From contig FN649752.1 in assembly GCA_000310025.1 (NCBI GenBank), positions 3,142,566-3,206,565 of the forward strand: a stretch of DNA of 64,000 nucleotides. The letters are read 5' to 3'. Within the stretch, counting starts at the first letter, position 1, and each line of letters begins with the position of its first letter. Below are positions 1-12,600 of the stretch, piece after piece. The stretch is from Ectocarpus siliculosus. Lineage: Eukaryota; Sar; Phaeophyceae; Ectocarpales; Ectocarpaceae. A program made the position numbers and the translations under genes. The notes beneath the pieces are model-generated. The model did not search any database. It worked only from the letters and a program-made list of their open reading frames with translations, and was not told the origin of the DNA.

Positions 1-2
1 GT

Positions 3-185
3 CGGACGCTGACTACAAATGGAGCTGCCGACAACAGGGAAATCAAACACCCAGAGGAGATGACGGGCGCGGACGACTCTTCGGATGACTCCGACGACGG
101 GGGTGACTCTGTTGACTCCCGTCATGAACCAGGGCGCGGTGTCTACTACCGCAAGCATTTTGGAGGAGCGACACGCTTAGCGTAG
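3..185 (+). CDS. 3' end of an acidic-tailed protein gene (partial)
   Basis: This is an open frame from the window edge to a TAG at 183-185, giving the last 60 residues of a gene that starts upstream. The visible part has a Glu/Asp/Ser-rich stretch (MTGADDSSDDSDDGGDSVDS) followed by a basic-aromatic end (GVYYRKHF). Codons are moderately GC-rich. No domain is recognisable, and such tails are common at the ends of nuclear or chaperone-like proteins. It converges on the minus-strand gene that ends at 465, leaving about 280 bases between the two stops. The reverse strand has stops here, which supports the plus strand. The product is unknown. Confidence 0.45.
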   Translation, partial: RTLTTNGAADNREIKHPEEMTGADDSSDDSDDGGDSVDSRHEPGRGVYYRKHFGGATRLA

Positions 186-464
186 TTGTCCCCCAACAAA
201 AAAAATACTCCGTACGTCATCTAGACTAAACTACGAAACAACAACATAACGAACGGCCGGAGACAAGGGGTGCACGCAGCAGCACAACTTTTTGACGCCC
301 GGCAGTGGGTTGCCGAACAACACGATACGCAACAACGACAGCGTACAGAGGGCAATCGTCCATCAAAGCTTGTGACAACGTGGCGGGAGTCATCTCGAGA
401 AAGACCTCCCGAATCAGCCATCTACCTCGCCCCCACCAGCACGAGCGCTTTCTTTCATAGTCAT

Positions 465-2930
465 TCATGTTCCATCGCTCACCGACGCCTCCTCCGCGTC
501 CCTGATGCTCGTGAACGCCTTACGGATCGAGCTCAGTGGGCTCGAAACGCCGATGGTCCCGATCAATCTCCGGATCGCGTCCCCGTCCTGTCTCGCCGTG
601 TACTTCTCCCAATTCTCTAGCACGTCTGCGGCAAGGAACGCACGTGGTATGGCACATAGATACGTCAGAGAAGTGCGGTGGTGGTGGGGAGCGAAGAAAG
701 AAAAAGTAGCAGCACGCGATTGAGAAGGAGGTTGTACAAAGAGAAGTACTTAATCCACGACCGAGCGCTTGAAACCAACAGCGAAAAACGCCACGCACAG
801 TCTGCAGCACGAGACAACGGGGAAGCGGATCAAACCTGTATGGTACATGTTTTGCGACAAATCGGTACATCCTTCGCCCGACGTTTCGTGCAACTCTCGT
901 ATTAAGTAGTACACTGGTGATGCAGCAGTCGTTTTCGGTGAAACTCGGCAGTGTTTTTGCTTGCCATTTCTTTTCGGCTGGGCCGACAACCATTGCGGAC
1001 AACCCAAGAACCGAGCGGCGTGGGTGTCCTTCCTCACGGCTGGCTCCCTCGAAAAGCACAAATAGCTCATGCAAACAACAGCAGTCAGAGAAACCCGTCA
1101 CCTTCGAGAGACTGGTAGCACTTGGCCAGCAGGGGGAACCAGGAAGCGGCTTCCTTCGGGTTACCCTGTGGATTAAACGTTCAAACGAGGCACGAGTTCT
1201 TGATTCAAAAAAAATGCTGGTAACGTCACTATCTTTTGCGGTGTACCTCAAGAAGAGTTACCAGTGCGAGCGAGACCACAAGATTCGTCAACCGCCCACT
1301 CGTGAACATTTTTTTTTTTTTTTACGAAAACAACACGAGCCCATCCCTTCCACAGAGAATCAGAGTTTAGGATGATATTTTCAACTTTCGGACAGGGGTC
1401 GCACGAAAGTCTCGCACTCCACGGGGTTTCGAGACGGCCGGCCGCAGAGTCCCCCTAAAGGAACGCTTGAACGCAGTACATCTGGCCACGCACAACCCGC
1501 GAGACACAGAAAATATATATATGCCGAATCTAGGGTAAACAGCTCTACAGGAGTAGTGGGGGCGATGTGCAATATGAAACGACCTCGTCGAGTTCGGCGG
1601 TACAGTAGTTAGCGCCCACAAGGTAACAACGTGGTCTATGCTATCTACTATTTACAAAGCAAGGCAAGAAATGTATTGGGATTCGAAAACCTCCACAAAA
1701 AAAAAATCGCGTGTGCGATATAGGTACAGAATAGAGAACTCCACTCAGCAACACATACACAGCGGCCATTCGAAATTCGAAATTACAACAAAGTGTAGGA
1801 ACAAACACTCCAGCCTCGGTAAAACTTGCTACAGGTTCCTCAAACAATGCATACGCGAGGGCGGTAACTGCTGTATTCGCACATTCAAAACAAGCAGCCA
1901 GGGATACACAGCACGATTGACCACTCCGTCTGTACTATTGTGTGGAATGACGGCGGTGGAGGCCTTGAATGATGTTGAAATTGCTGCTGATGTGCGCATG
2001 CGACAGCGTACGTACGTACAGAAGACCAGGGCCGCCAAAAAAAGAAAAACGATGATGGGACACAGCAGCTGCTCCGCGCGGTAGCGACCGCATGAACTGG
2101 TGCAAACTAAAGCAGGAAAACAGGCCACGCAAGTCTTGCCACGCTCTCAACTTCTCAGCTCGCCTTCGAGAGGGTTGGGAGCAGCAGAGTTTACAGACGG
2201 CTGTTCGGAAAAACGACATAACGGCCAAATGGCTTCCAAAAGCAACTTCAATCTTTGCCCCCGGAATCTTTCGAATAGCCCAGCAACTAACTCAGCAGAG
2301 TACGTACAAAGAGAAGCGGCAAATTTTGGACAAAAAATATCATTTTCTCGTTTCGGCGCGTCACCTCCGGTTGCCATCGAGACGCTTGCTCTTCGAAGGC
2401 GTAGCTGCGCCCCGTGGGAGCTAGAACAAGGGACGACGCCCCGCTGATCGCCACCGTCGCGACGCTCTTGTACATGAGTTGCTCGAAGTAGGCTCGTCGG
2501 TTCAACCTCGGCTCTTCTGCCAGGGTCCGAGGCATTTCGTCCGGTTTTTCCAACACCTGCTGCGAGGCTGCTCCTCCTGGCTGGCGAGCGATGGCGCAGT
2601 CACCGTCCTGCTTGTGACCAAAAATGTAACGCGGAAATAGGCAATTGAGCAGCGCCCGAGTTTCATGCTCGCACAAACGCTTTCGCTGCCTGTCTTTGGT
2701 TGTGCGCGTGATTCTCGTAACGAGTAGCGCACATCAGGCAGGGCGTCCAAAGCTGTTTTCGCAAAACCGCATCATCACACACACACCACAATGAACCTTA
2801 CGTTCGGCGCTGACCGTAATCTTGCCAGGGCCAACGACGGCGACAGGAGGAAGCCATCGCAGGAAGGGACCGCCAGGCACAGAAACGCGAAGATAGTAGC
2901 GACCACGCGGTTTTGGCGCACCAGAGTCAT
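465..2930 (-). CDS. Plastid-targeted, probably thylakoid-lumen protein (4 exons)
   Basis: Exons 2930-2802, 2607-2365, 1165-1102 and 625-465 join in consistent phase (0, 0, 1) and give 198 residues. Residues 1-22 form a signal peptide. It is followed by SCDGFLLSP, which resembles the Phe-containing cleavage motif of stramenopile plastid presequences. Near residue 79 an Arg pair precedes a second hydrophobic stretch (SVATVAISGASSLVLAP) ending in SYA, like a Tat-type thylakoid transfer signal. The mature part, about 85 residues, is helical and charged (DVLENWEKYTARQDGDAIRR). Size and targeting would fit an extrinsic photosystem II subunit of the PsbQ/Psb31 helical-bundle kind, but no diagnostic residue proves it. 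Exon 4 can either stop at TGA 465-467 or be spliced at the GTGAGC starting at 482; I chose the stop. Confidence 0.6.
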
Positions 2931-5145
2931 CGCGAGCCTGCGTCCCTTCGGGCTGACCTATGTACGTAGGAGGGTGGGTGTCGTATGAGTATGTAGAGGC
3001 TGATCTTGCCAGGAGGCAAAAGGCAACGGCTGGGGGGTGCCGCAGAAAGTAGTACGGAGAAGGCGCAGGGGTGGGGGGGCACGTTACCCTGGCTTTATCT
3101 GAAACCTGAACCATAAACACAGGAAATACACTGATACACCGCCAACATCATGAAGTACCAAATGTCCGGCATTGCACGCATCCTAACCCTCTGATCGTTC
3201 GAGAGAGAGGGAGTATCAGAAGAACGGCGGTGAGTAGTATGTGTGTTCTGTGTCACGAATGATAGCATACCTCCCCACGAGCGTAAAAAAGCTCGAGAAA
3301 CCGAGAAACAATTCTCCAGCCTTCCGTCTTCCGTCCCTTCAAGGTGGACACTGGCCATATATATACTGAAGCTGTACACCTTTACGGTGGTATGCATACA
3401 TGTGGTGATTCTTCCGCTACCCACAACAAAACAGACTCCAGGACGATCGGCAAGAACATCGTGAGTCGTACACAGCAGGGCCCAGCAGTACAGAAAAAAA
3501 AAGATACTTTATTCTAAGAGATAGACGAGTTGAGCTCTGGTTCTTCGGCCGATGAAAATGCAGCTGCATGATGTACAAAATACCACATGAACAACGCTAT
3601 GTTTATGTGTCTACAGTATGTACAGCAGCAGCAGTTTACAATAGTCCTCCTTCGATGACCAAGGACACCCAGCAATCACACAAGAGACACATAAGACCCG
3701 TCGGGGAAGTGCTGAGCAGAAAAAAATCCGATAAGGTCTCTCAAACGAAGACAAAACTCTCGACTCAAATTTCAAGACAATACAGGCGACCCGGCGGGTG
3801 CTCAAAATAAGGTCGTTTGTATTTTGCGGAGTCTCGACTTGATAATATATTTCGGTAGAATACATCATCGAGGAGACGTAATGAATATGCGCGTTGGCAC
3901 GCCCATAGTGTTGCTGCTGGGGCCGGAACAGTCCGCAATAAATCTGGGTCCAAACCGTATACCGTGCACGACCCTCTGCGATAAGCACCGACCGTCACAG
4001 ACTCAACACCCCTTTATTATTATATTGCGGGTCGTGAAATGCACTAATAAATATTTGGTGGTGTGAACTACTGGTGGTGTAGACCACGAGTTCGGGGAAT
4101 TGGGTCTGTGACGGCGCGTACCGCAGCGGATCGTGAATGGTATATACGGCCACTCAGATTTGTTTGCGGACTTTTCGGACTGCAGCTAGCTGCAGCCTTC
4201 GACAGCACCCACGGCGCCAGCAGCAACAGATACGCATACGGCTCTCCTCCATGATGTCCTCTAAAGTTGCAATAGATGTTTAAGGCGGGATTCCGCACGC
4301 AGGCCGGAAAGACGTTGTCGCTCTCATGTTGGAATGAGACCAGAACTGAAACCGGGGAAGGAACCCCTAGAATAGATGCTTCCCTTTTCGGTGTACAGTA
4401 TATCTTGCCTGCCGTTCTCACCAAAAATATTTTTCGTAAACCGTTCTCACAAGGTTTTCCGTAGATCGAACTTCTCACCGCCGACGACTGCAACGAGGCC
4501 ACACAACAGAACAAAAATGAAAAATATTTCTATAGTGCTGCACTCGCTGTCTCTCCTTGGTCGTGTGCCACGCCCCCTGCCACGAGTGAGGTGTACAACT
4601 CACATCATGACAGACGGATGGATGCGACGTGTGACCAAGTTTAGTAAATACCTCGTATGCATTTTGTAGTGTGAAAACAACGTTTACTAGGAGGTAGGAT
4701 GATGGCCACAATATACTGAGCAGAAAGGGATACGATAAGCGAGAAGGTATCTATTTGTAGAGTATGTCGAAGTGGAAAGAAATGTATGCACAGAGGACCC
4801 GATATATTTGGAAGCGTCTCGTTTCAAGATAGGAAGGGTGTTCTCCGTCTCGTGCGAGATCGGTGCTCAAAGAGGGCCACGGTACTCTTAATCCCAGGCA
4901 CGGAGATGCTTTCCTCGTTGCCACAAGCACTACATACAACACCTTGCTGTAGCAATTGAATCTATCCCATCAGAAGGAAAGCTAAGACGAATGACGACCA
5001 TCCCCCGCCTCTCTCTCTTTCTTGCTTCCGGTCACCGCCCTCCATCCCATCCGCCTCCTTGTTTCGGACCGCCCTTCGCAGGAAGAACATACCCGCCAAA
5101 AGGTATCAGCGGCGCAGGCAGCAACCACACGCACAGACATAATAC
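2931..5145. other. No supported gene
   Basis: AT-richer sequence with short unrelated open frames and no convincing splice-linked coding blocks. A GC-rich stretch near 4060-4255 shares a loose match with 10490-10570 (TTGCGGAC-TTTCG-ACYGCAGCT-GCAG), suggesting a small dispersed repeat. Confidence 0.5.
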
Positions 5146-5397
5146 ATGCACCCGTTGGTGAGGGATCTCTGCAAGAGGTTCGTGCTAGCTTCCCGCCGCC
5201 ACCCGTCCGGCGAGGCCTGGTTCAAAGACAAAGCCAAGGAAGCAATGCAAAGAAACGCCCTGCTCTCTTCCGAGGAAGACATCAGAAGGGCCGTGGCTCG
5301 AGGGCGCCGGGTTGTAAGGGATGCAGAGGAGTTCTCCAAGTTTTCTCGGTACAGGGCTATGCGGAGGAGATACTCCGACCCGGCGAGCAAGAAGTAG
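5146..5397 (+). CDS. LYR-motif protein, LYRM5/ETFRF1-like
   Basis: Single-exon gene of 83 residues. LYR (complex1_LYR) proteins are small mitochondrial three-helix proteins that bind acyl-ACP and help assemble or regulate Fe-S and flavoprotein complexes; LYRM5/ETFRF1 acts on the electron-transfer flavoprotein. The start region PLVRDLCKRFVLASRRHP holds a variant of the LYR signature (LCKRF). The conserved C-terminal block FSKFSRYRAMRRRY closely matches the F-x-KYRAMK-x-RY ending of LYRM5. Length is typical of the family (about 80-90). The ATG at 5146 is chosen because homology begins directly after it; a longer overlapping frame starting at 5022 is out of phase. No neighbour shares its pathway. 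Exact orthology within the LYR family is inferred from the C-terminal motif. Confidence 0.75.
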   Translation: MHPLVRDLCKRFVLASRRHPSGEAWFKDKAKEAMQRNALLSSEEDIRRAVARGRRVVRDAEEFSKFSRYRAMRRRYSDPASKK

Positions 5398-7189
5398 GCA
5401 GGATTTTTGCATTGAGTTGAGCTTAAATGCGTAAAGGTGTATGTATTCTGGTCTATATATGTGTTGCGTGGCAAGCGGGGGACCTTTGTCCGAGAAGCTG
5501 TACCATATGGTTTAGGTTGGGTTGGGTTGTGCTACATGTAGGTTTTAGAAGCTTAAGCTTTCATGAACGCCGTTGCGGTAGTAGCGCCTGCCGGTGTTCT
5601 CCACACTGTGAAAAGAGGGATTCGTCCTTGACAGACATTGGGGAGGTATGACCCTTTTCAGTGCCCATCTCCACACCACCCTCAGTTTTCTTGCCTGCTA
5701 GACAGGAAGAAGAGGCTTCTAAGGGGTATACCCGGAACCCGACTGGCTGGTAGCGAGTCGATATAATTCTTCACAGTCTTCTGAGCGTGGTTTCAGCGGG
5801 TGCTCCACGTCCGTCACGCCACCACAAGCTCCACAACTTCGAAATGTGTTATTGGTCCTTCGCCATTTTTAGTGGGAGGCGGAGTCTGAAGCGCACATTT
5901 CTATGCAGGTTATATACCTCATTGACCTCTACCAGCAAAGTAAACCAAGACGAAACGAATCAAAGGCCACAACGAGATATCGAACCGTTGATTGACTTTG
6001 GTGTTGTACTACTCTGCAGACTTCAAGCGAAGTTGTGCAAAGAGGTGGAAGAAATGGGGCGCTTGCCAAGGCTCTCCTCAATGAACTACCTGCGTGCAGT
6101 TCTACTCTCCACAAAACTTTTCTCCGTATTACCCATGTATGTCTACCACGTTTGGACACGCGGAGTCGAGACCAACATTGCAACGCGGGATCCAACCATC
6201 TGCTGCCAGCTACACTCCCCTTTGTGTCCGTGAAGCAAATCATACAACTAACGCCGATACTCCCGTCCTAGAAAAAACACAATACAGTCTGTCCAACGGG
6301 GAACAGCACAAAAAGGTACGTTAGATAAAGCCAGAGCCCGAACACAACAAACGAAACGCAACACTTGGCGGGTAGATCGCTGCAGTGTCAACGCCAACAA
6401 ACGCGCGCCTCTCCTACCTCTGTCAGAAAAACAAAAAAAAATAGGGTAGGGGACGAACGCTCTCTGCATGTTACCGAATAATGCTTCCCCAGATTCCTCA
6501 AGCTCCGCAAGTACGCACCGACCGTCTTTCGTAAACGGTCGTGCCGGTCTCTTTCTCGGGCGGTCTGCGGGCCCCCCTACTGGGAGCATCCCCCGCACCA
6601 TCCCATCCCCGACGGCAAGCATACCCGAAGACACAAAAAAGCAAGACGGCTATTACGACATTTCCGCACAATATCCCCACAAACGACTCCCTGGTGTAGA
6701 ACGGCAAAAAGGTACCAGGTACTGTACAGGGCATGTAAGCAGGGTCCAGGGCAGTATCTCAACGCCCAACACTTGGACAACGCTAGTTTCGCGGTACTCT
6801 CTCTAACCAGCAGCTCGGACGCCTTCACGACACCGTTTTCAAACGCAACCGCAACACTAATACACACCAATGGGGGCTATAATAGCTGGTTGATTCCCTC
6901 ATTTCTGGAGGTCCATGGCCTCCTGCGAAGCGGACAACAGGATTGCAAAAATACAAAGAGGTTTTCCCAAGAATACACGTACGAGCACACTTTGTAGACT
7001 ATACAGTTTCAAGCCATCTCTCCCACCTACTGCTGCTGATGCTACCCTGGACGGCTCTATTGTATCTATTGTAAGCTACCACAGGCGCTCTTGCTTGTAC
7101 ACGAGGCAGACGAACACTTTTAGCTGAAACAAGGTGGAAACGAACTACTTGCTGGAAGGGCGAGAGGCATTGCTATTCCGCCGCGCAGG
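5398..7189. other. No supported gene
   Basis: Contains the 3' flanks of two genes. A minus-strand open frame at 6248-6634 is partly GC-rich (LAVGDGMVRGMLPVGGPADR) but lacks clear exon borders or homology, so it is not called. Confidence 0.45.
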
Positions 7190-9326
7190 CTACTGCTCGC
7201 AGCCCATTCCAAGGACGGACGCGAGGGTGTCTCTGCGGTTGACCAGTTCCAGGGTGTACCTGAAAATATTTCGAAAAAGACAGGTCGGATCAGGGTGATG
7301 GGTTGGTGTGATGGTCTCGACCTAACAATGCTACATCTCCCGGCAATCTGAAGACTGGCATCCCCTCCCCCCCGTACGCGCGCGCCCTCACGCGGCACAT
7401 GCCCTGATGTGCATCACGGCAAAACATGGATAAGCGAAATGTCGTATACAGCTGTTCGATATTCTGCATCACCATTCACTGGTACGAACGACGCTTTTTC
7501 ACGTGTCCCCCGCCTGTAAAAAGCATTGCCACCTTGGTATGTGTATGTGAAGCTTAATATGCCGACCCATTACTTGCGCGATCGCGTCCTCCCACCCTCA
7601 ACGAAAATACGGTGGGTGGGGTAGCCCCCCCCTTCCGCAGTCCTCGTACACACGCACGGAAAATACTGCACGCTACAGCGGTACCCTCCCTCTGACCAAG
7701 TAGCCGCGAGGAAGCGGACAAATCGGATGCTCGCCGCTGGTCATTGTTGTTGTCAAGCGCGCCGCGCGCGTCTCACTCCATGACTCACCCGAACGTCCCG
7801 TCCTCCAGGTTCATGGCGGCGTGGCCCCAGTCCCCGGGTACGTACACCAGGTCGCCGCCTCGCTGCACGCACTCCATCGGCCGGTCCTCGCCGCTGGCCG
7901 GCGGCCCGCCCTTGCCCTCCTCGGCGTAGTCCCGGATGTGCCGCCGGCTCCACACCGCCTCCCGAGGCGTCACCACCCACCACCTCTTCCTGCCGGACAC
8001 GGCCAGGTTGAGCGCGTCCGAGTGGATGTGGAAGGGCGCGCCGCTGTGCCGCCCGCCGAGGTAGTAGTGGACGCTCTCCAGGCCCCGGAGGCCGCCGGGG
8101 GGCGGGCACACGATCGGCCTGTCGCCCGAGGACGGCAGGGCGGCGTCGACGACCCTGCCCAGGAGGTCGCGGCCTTCCGCGCAGGCCTCGGTGTCCACCT
8201 GGAACACGTAGTTGGGGGCGGGGCCCGTCGCCTTTTGGTCGTTCCCCCGGCCACTGCTGTCGGCAGCAGCGGCGGCGGTTGTCTTTGTTGACTTCATGTA
8301 GTCCGAGAGCGTCGTGCGCTCGTTCAAGAGGTCGAAGTTCTTGGCGTACGGGACGCCGCCGACGTCCACCGGCCGGTGTCCCCACGCCTCGGCGAACGAG
8401 GCGGCGTCGGGAAACTGAAGCTGCTTCTTTTCCTGCTGCTGAAGCCAGGGAACCACGTTGCGAACCATCACCGGCTCGCCCTCGCTGACAAGCCGTCGCA
8501 CCTCGGCGAGGGCCGCCAGCGCGGAGGATTGCCACTGGTCGTGGTCATGGAGTTCCGCCGCATCATCACCATCTGCTGTGGGGAAAAGTGGGATGGTCAC
8601 CTCGGGGATCTCGCACCTCATCTCGTCGTCTTGCGGCATCCCACGATCGCCCGCTGCTGCGGATGCTGAGTCCGGCAAGGCGGGGAGGCGGGCGTCCGCG
8701 GCCTTCTTGCTGTTGGCGCTGAAGGCCTTGAACGTCATGTTTCGCGGCTGGCGGCCGACGGTGTCGAACGCGTCCGGGCTGGCTCCGATGGACAGCAGGT
8801 ACTCCACGAGCTCGCTGCTGCCCCAGAGCTCCGCCAGGTGGAGCGGTGTCGTCCCGAACTCGGGGTCGACCTCGTTGGGATCACAGGGGCTGCTGCTGCT
8901 GCTGCTGCTGCTCCCGCCACCTTCCAGAGGAGAGCACGCGTGCTTGACCTCGCGTAGAACGCGAGCGGAAACGAAGTCTCGGACGGGACCGACCTTGACG
9001 TCAACCGCCCTGGTGCTGCCGTCGGGCCCCGCTGCGGAGAGCACCGCGTTCTCCAGCCCCAGCGCCAGGGCGCCGTCGCTCTTCCCGCCGAGAATGGCCT
9101 TCACCGCGACCGCCGTGGCGCTCAGAGGCGCCGGCGTGGTGCTGCTGGACCAGTCGAAAGCCTCTTTGGCGAAGATCATGAGGATGCTGGGGCTCGTCTT
9201 GCTCTTCTTATCCGGCAGAAGCAGATGCGTACCGCCCAGGAGCACGCCGGTAATCACGGCCGCGGAAGCCACGAGCAGGCTGACCCACCCGGACCATCGC
9301 CTATCAGTCGTCGTGGCTCGAGCCAT
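7190..9326 (-). CDS. Membrane-anchored JmjC/cupin-8 2-oxoglutarate oxygenase with ankyrin-like repeat (2 exons)
   Basis: Exons 9326-7789 and 7259-7190 (donor GTGAGT, acceptor TTTTCAG) join in phase and end at TAG, giving 535 residues. An N-terminal hydrophobic anchor (WVSLLVASAAVITGVLL) follows a short basic head. An ankyrin-like unit (TTPLHLAELWGSSELVEYLL) lies in the first half. The C-terminal half has the JmjC fold signature: APFHIHSDALNLAVSG with Fe ligands H435 and D437, WWVVTPRE after it, and GDLVYVPGDWGHAAMN with the distal ligand H502. Enzymes of this class hydroxylate proteins or small molecules using Fe(II) and 2-oxoglutarate. The frame is open up to an ATG at 9536, but the ATG at 9326 puts the anchor at the N-terminus and leaves 333 bases to the divergent gene at 9660. 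The substrate is unknown. Confidence 0.75.
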
Positions 9327-9659
9327 CCGTGCGTCTAAGCCCTTAGAGCGACCTTTTGTCGATGGAACGGCAGCCCAGGAGCTGTGTGAGGTCTGTGATC
9401 TGTCAGACTTGTCAAGAGCAGAGAAATGGCCCCGCTTTTTCCGATTCAAATCTGGTCCAGGAAGAGATGAAATTTGTTGCGTTTCCCGGGCTAATTCTAC
9501 GTGTTGGAATTGCGCCGCTTTTCGTCCATCAACCAAATGACCGCATCATCATCAGCAGCAGCAGCAGAGCATCCGGTGAACTAGGAAACACGAACCGCGA
9601 GGTAAAGTGCTCTGGAGAGTACAGCACACACGCTGTGGTAACCCGAGGAAGATCGAAGG
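9327..9659. promoter_or_regulatory. Shared divergent promoter region
   Basis: A 333-base gap between start codons of the JmjC-like gene (-) and the prenyltransferase-monooxygenase gene (+). Head-to-head placement suggests a bidirectional promoter. No TATA box or named operator is evident. If the longer JmjC start at 9536 is used, the gap is only 123 bases. Confidence 0.4.
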
Positions 9660-12600
9660 ATGGGTGCGCTCAAGCTTGTTCTCAAGCTGGGGAGGCTCAA
9701 GATGACGGTGTTCTCCGCAGTCACCTACGGGACCGCGGCCAGCGTGGCGAATCTCGCGCTCCTTGAGGCCGGCTCGCCGAGCGAGTTTGACGCCGGTCTT
9801 TTCCTTGCAGGGTGGGCATTCGTGTTCTTCACGCAGCTGGTGGCGCACTTTCTAGGTGGGAGGCATCAGCACACCAAACATAACTTTTCGGAGCTGCACA
9901 TACAGCAGTAGTAGACGAACATCCAGGCAGCCTCCAAATTCTCTTCACAAGAGAGATCACCAAGTCCGCCCGTCCAGAATGGAATGTAAATGGGATGCGA
10001 CAGCAGATACGATGCAGTTTGTACTGCAGGGGAGCACTACAATATGATAGAACCCCCGAGACCAGGCTCCATACCTCAGGTCCCGCTGTCTTTAACTAAT
10101 ATCCCAAGCAAGAACCATTGAGGATGGACGTGTTGGGGTGTTTCCGAAAAAGAGCGGTTTTCTGAAGACTGCTATTGGTAGTTGTGCCCACGAACGAACC
10201 ACCTGCCGCCACTCCGGCTTTTTCGTACATGTAGTCCCGATCTTAACGAACATGCTAAAATCAGTAGGGGACACCATCATAGGAGCAACGACTTGGGCAT
10301 TGGCGCGCTCAGATCTGCTGCTGGGGCTGTGACATCTAAGGCTGCCGCTGGGTCCAAAAACTCCGCAATCGCGGGCAAAAACACCCCGCAATTCTAGACA
10401 CAGCAGTGGGTGAGAGCTGCTCCTGCTGCCCGCAGCTCACTCAGGAGATTGAGTCTTTCTTTCTTTGGGCGTCGAGTGCAACAGAGTGGAAGATGCATGG
10501 TTTGGACCCACACTTGCGGACCTTTCGCACCGCAGCTGCAGTCTTCGGCAGCATACGCCCCTGGCAACAACAGGTCCGAGAGCGCTACAACCGGGCTGTT
10601 TATGCTATGTCACTGCTCTGTGGCGATGCCCCTTCATGATATGCGAGATCTCCCTCCGGGATGACGCTGGTTTTTGGGCATGCCGAGGATGACGCAAGAT
10701 GGCCGTATGCTACTGCTGTAGGCCGAAAAACGGAAAATGATATGTTCCCGGGGTTCCCGGGGTCTTTCCATGATTTTATATTGGTCGAACGAGCCCGGTA
10801 GGAAGGAGTGCTGCTGCCTGGTCGGGGGGTAAATAGGTCACCGCGCCTTTGCTTCGTTTTTCGCGCCCAGAACAACCACTGAACGTTCCTCCGTCATATG
10901 TTTTGTCACAGCAGTACGATTATTTTCGAGATCAGTGCCCTACATTAAGACTTGACACAAGAGGAAATACTCCCAGATGGGGTCGGCAGCAGCAGCAATA
11001 CAGTCAGTAGCAAGGACTACGCGCGACTTACCACCCACTGTCGTATTCTGATCTACCTGGAGGCATGTCACCTGTCTTAGAATGTACTTGTTGCACACCT
11101 TCTTTTATTTTGGACATTGACTTCGCTGATTTGCCGTATGAATATTTCATTCAGCTCGTCGTGAGACTTCTTTCCGCTTGTCACCCTAACCGCCACGCCT
11201 GTGTCGATGTCGCGTGCCCTCTCCCCCTCTCTCGCATGACGTTTTCTCCTCCTCGCTGCCGGCGACGATACACCCCACACAGGAGAGTACTACGACCTCC
11301 CTTCCGACAAGCTCAACTACTACGCCGGCCCGCTCACCGGCGGGTCAAAGGTACTCGTGTCCGGAGACATCACCCCAGGGCAGTGCTTCGCGCTGGGCTA
11401 CGCCTGCGCCGCCGCGGCGGGGGGCATCCTCGCCCTGGTTCTGCCCCGCCGCTGCCTGGCGACGGGCCTCGCCCTCATGTTTATCGCGCACCAGTACAGC
11501 GCCCCTCCTTTCAAGTGCAACCACCGGGGCCTCGGGGAGCTGACGGCCTCTCTGGCGAGCAACGTCTTGCTCCCGCAGTTCGCGGCGCTGGTGCAGTCGG
11601 CCTCTTTCGAGGAGGCCCTGGCGCCGGGGCTTTTCCACGCCAGCCTCGCCGTTCTCGTGGTCCCGGCCTTCTTCCTCAAGCTCAGCCTTTTCTTGGCCCT
11701 CAACATGGCAGACCGCCGGCCGGACTGGCTAGGGGCGAAGTACACGCTGCCGGTCATTCTTGGCGACGAGGCCTGCTCGAGGTAGGGGGGGGGGCGGGGG
11801 GGCGGGGGGGCGGGACGCCTGCGTCGTCGCGGTTGTGAGTGATGCTACAGCAGTAGGGGGGTGCACTTTTTGGATGACATCTTACTCGTTTGGGAGAAAA
11901 CGTGTATTAATAGTCCTGTTTTCGGTGATCCTACGTTGCATCCAACAGGTTTATGTAGAGTGTTTCTCCCTACCCGAAAAGTAAGATGAGGTAACAAACC
12001 GCTACACCGTAGCATCACTCTTCTTGTTTCGTGTTTTTTCCCGTTCCATGGCCGAGTCGAAAAGGGGGGGGACAGCAGCCGACTCTCGGGAAGTACCTTC
12101 TGGCAGTGGCAGTGACTTGTCCTCTCAGAGACAGATGCTGCGGGTGCTTCCTCTGTTTGAGAGCACGGCGTCTTGGGTTGCGAGAGTGCGTCTGTCTGAC
12201 TTTCGGACGTGGGAAGGAGGTTGGGGTTTTGTAGACCGCCCCTCCTGGAGTACGTGTTGTTTACAGGAAGGGCTCAAGCCAAGCGCCCGGTCAACGTTGA
12301 TCTGAGGAAGGCCGGACAATCTAGCCACATTCAGTAGTCGGTGTAGGTTGTGGCCTGAACCACATTCAGCTAAGAATACGCTCTCTGTGTTACCTACCGA
12401 ATTCCTCGGTCTTCCGAGTTGTCGATGCTGCATCTCCCGTTTTTCCCTCCGCGAAATAGAGAGACGCGCGCAGCCTTCAGCGCGTTGCTTGATTTGCACT
12501 CATCTCCGCGCGTACCGCTGCACGCCTAAGGAAATCTTCTTTCCACGTGATTGCCAACCCTTGCACACAAATGCACAGGATGCTGGGCGCGTTCAACGTA

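Noticed and set aside
520-1251. 243-residue minus-strand ORF
   Set aside because: It is a shadow that overlaps the true exons 1165-1102 and 625-465 in another frame.
8458-9540. 360-residue plus-strand ORF
   Set aside because: Antisense shadow of the JmjC-like gene.
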